Assembly (NCBI GenBank): GCA_900543325.1
Contig: UQQU01000012.1
Span: forward strand, 1 to 51,759
DNA from: an uncultured Clostridium sp.
Lineage (GTDB): Bacteria; Bacillota; Clostridia; Clostridiales; Clostridiaceae
Reading direction: 5' to 3'
Length of the DNA stretch: 51,759 nucleotides
A model generated the notes under the pieces. The model saw only the letters and a list, made by a program, of their open reading frames with translations. It was not told the DNA's origin and searched no databases. The position numbers and the translations under genes are program-made. How positions within the stretch are numbered: the stretch's first letter is position 1; every line of letters begins with the position of its first letter. Of this stretch, positions 50,960 through 51,759 are shown piece after piece.

Positions 50960-51673
50960 ATGTATACTAATTATATTTTTGATTTATATGGAACATTAAT
51001 TGATATTAATACTGATGAAGAAAGCACAGAATTTTGGTACAAGCTATCATTATTTTACTCTTTTAAAGGTGCCTTATATACTGCTGAAGAATTAAAAGAA
51101 TCATATATAACTTTAGTTAAGTCTCATTTAGATAATCTAACTGATACAAACTATCCCGACTTTCCACTGGAAGATGTATTTTCTAAGCTTTATACAAATA
51201 AAAATATTATTCCTTCTGATGAGTTAATAATTGATACTGCACATTTCTTTAGAACTTCATCTATAAAGTATATAAAATTATATGATAATGTAATTAACTT
51301 ATTAGAATTGTTAAAGAAAAAAGGGAAAAAAATATATTTATTATCAAACGCTCAGAGAATATTTACACTTTATGAAATGAGATTGTTAGGAATTGAAAAA
51401 TATTTTGATGATATTTTATTTTCTGCTGACTATAAAGTATGCAAACCAGATGAGAATTTTTATACTACTTTAATTAATAAACATAATTTAAATATAAAAA
51501 ATAGCATTATGATTGGAAATGACTATATATGTGATATAGAAGGTGCTTCAAATGTTGGATTAGACTCATTATATCTTCATTCTAATCTTTCACCTGAAAT
51601 CAAAGGAAAACTTAAAAGCACATACTCAATTATGGAGATGGACATCTCTAAAATCTATGAACTTATTAACTAA
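50960..51673 (+). CDS. HAD-family hydrolase (YjjG-like, subfamily IA)
   Basis: A 237-residue phosphatase-like enzyme: motif I FDLYGTLID (nucleophile Asp8), a helical cap, motif II YLLSNAQ, motif III Lys in DYKVCKPDENF, and motif IV MIGNDYICDIEGA. YjjG-type members act on nucleotides or non-canonical bases; the substrate is not predictable. AAGGAG lies 6 bases before the ATG. Confidence 0.9.
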   Translation: MYTNYIFDLYGTLIDINTDEESTEFWYKLSLFYSFKGALYTAEELKESYITLVKSHLDNLTDTNYPDFPLEDVFSKLYTNKNIIPSDELIIDTAHFFRTSSIKYIKLYDNVINLLELLKKKGKKIYLLSNAQRIFTLYEMRLLGIEKYFDDILFSADYKVCKPDENFYTTLINKHNLNIKNSIMIGNDYICDIEGASNVGLDSLYLHSNLSPEIKGKLKSTYSIMEMDISKIYELIN

Positions 51674-51704
51674 ATTATTCGTTAAAGCTTGAATGCCGTG
51701 ATGC

Positions 51705-51759
51705 CGAAAAATTGATTATATAATCTCCAGGAAGGAATATAATTTCACTAAGAATTTAT
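51705..51759. repeat. Start of a diverged second copy of the purH-purD palindromic element (cut by window edge)
   Basis: Aligned without gaps to the reverse complement of 24243-24297, 39 of 55 positions are identical, including TAATTTC and the terminal AAGAATTTAT. It is in the opposite orientation to the copy in the pur operon and lies just after the HAD gene. Only one arm is visible. Confidence 0.55.

Overview
The window is a low-GC (visibly under 30 %), densely packed chromosomal segment. It almost certainly comes from a Clostridium sensu stricto (cluster I) or a very close relative. The evidence is strong AGGAGG-type ribosome binding sites, AdhE, rubrerythrin, a pyridine-nucleotide-independent type thioredoxin reductase, a clostridial HutP, DUF4317 and a single-chain PurL. 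No rRNA, tRNA, CRISPR array, prophage or intact insertion sequence was seen. The species cannot be told from the window.

Layout. 1-5.5 kb: 5' end of adhE with a clear promoter and Rex-type operator; a three-gene ABC importer (lipoprotein, permease, ATPase); HutP; a MarR regulator; a small membrane protein. 5.8-12.5 kb: a SEC-C protein, an anchored alpha/beta hydrolase, then a probable minus-strand unit of two U32-family Fe-S-type proteins plus a tRNA-dihydrouridine synthase, and a MerR/TipA-like regulator with its own 19-bp-spacer promoter. 12.7-22.4 kb: DUF4317, MgtC, L,D-transpeptidase, NAD(P)HX repair enzyme, a Crp-like regulator coupled to cytidine deaminase, Nudix, YoaK, a Cys/Gly/Asn-rich small protein, FliB-type methylase and a PPC-domain protein.

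22.5-34.3 kb: the purine operon purL-purE-purC-purF-purM-purN-purH-purD on the minus strand. Together these genes cover PRPP to IMP except the glycinamide-ribotide transformylase alternative (PurT), PurK and PurB, which are not in the window. The operon starts at a textbook promoter with PurR-box-like sites and ends at a terminator. It is interrupted by two palindromic intergenic elements: a 200-bp imperfect hairpin between purH and purD, and a 112-bp inverted repeat between purF and purC. A diverged second copy of the purH-purD element begins at the very right edge of the window.

34.4-51.7 kb: a two-gene plus-strand unit of a divergent cis-prenyltransferase and a CrtI-like desaturase (the most likely undescribed pathway here); a 5'-truncated racemase-family pseudogene; HelD; rubrerythrin with a PerR-like site; an SPFH/NfeD pair; glutamine-dependent NAD synthetase; a deoxynucleoside kinase; thioredoxin and an atypical thioredoxin reductase; an ABC exporter; a degenerate Nudix protein; an overlapping pair of membrane-anchored Mrr-like proteins (one apparently without catalytic residues); and a HAD hydrolase.

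The recurring themes are anaerobic redox control (Rex on adhE, PerR-like site on rubrerythrin, ferredoxin-type thioredoxin reductase), nucleotide metabolism (pur, cdd, dNK, NadE, NnrD/E), and convergent gene ends closed by bidirectional hairpin terminators.
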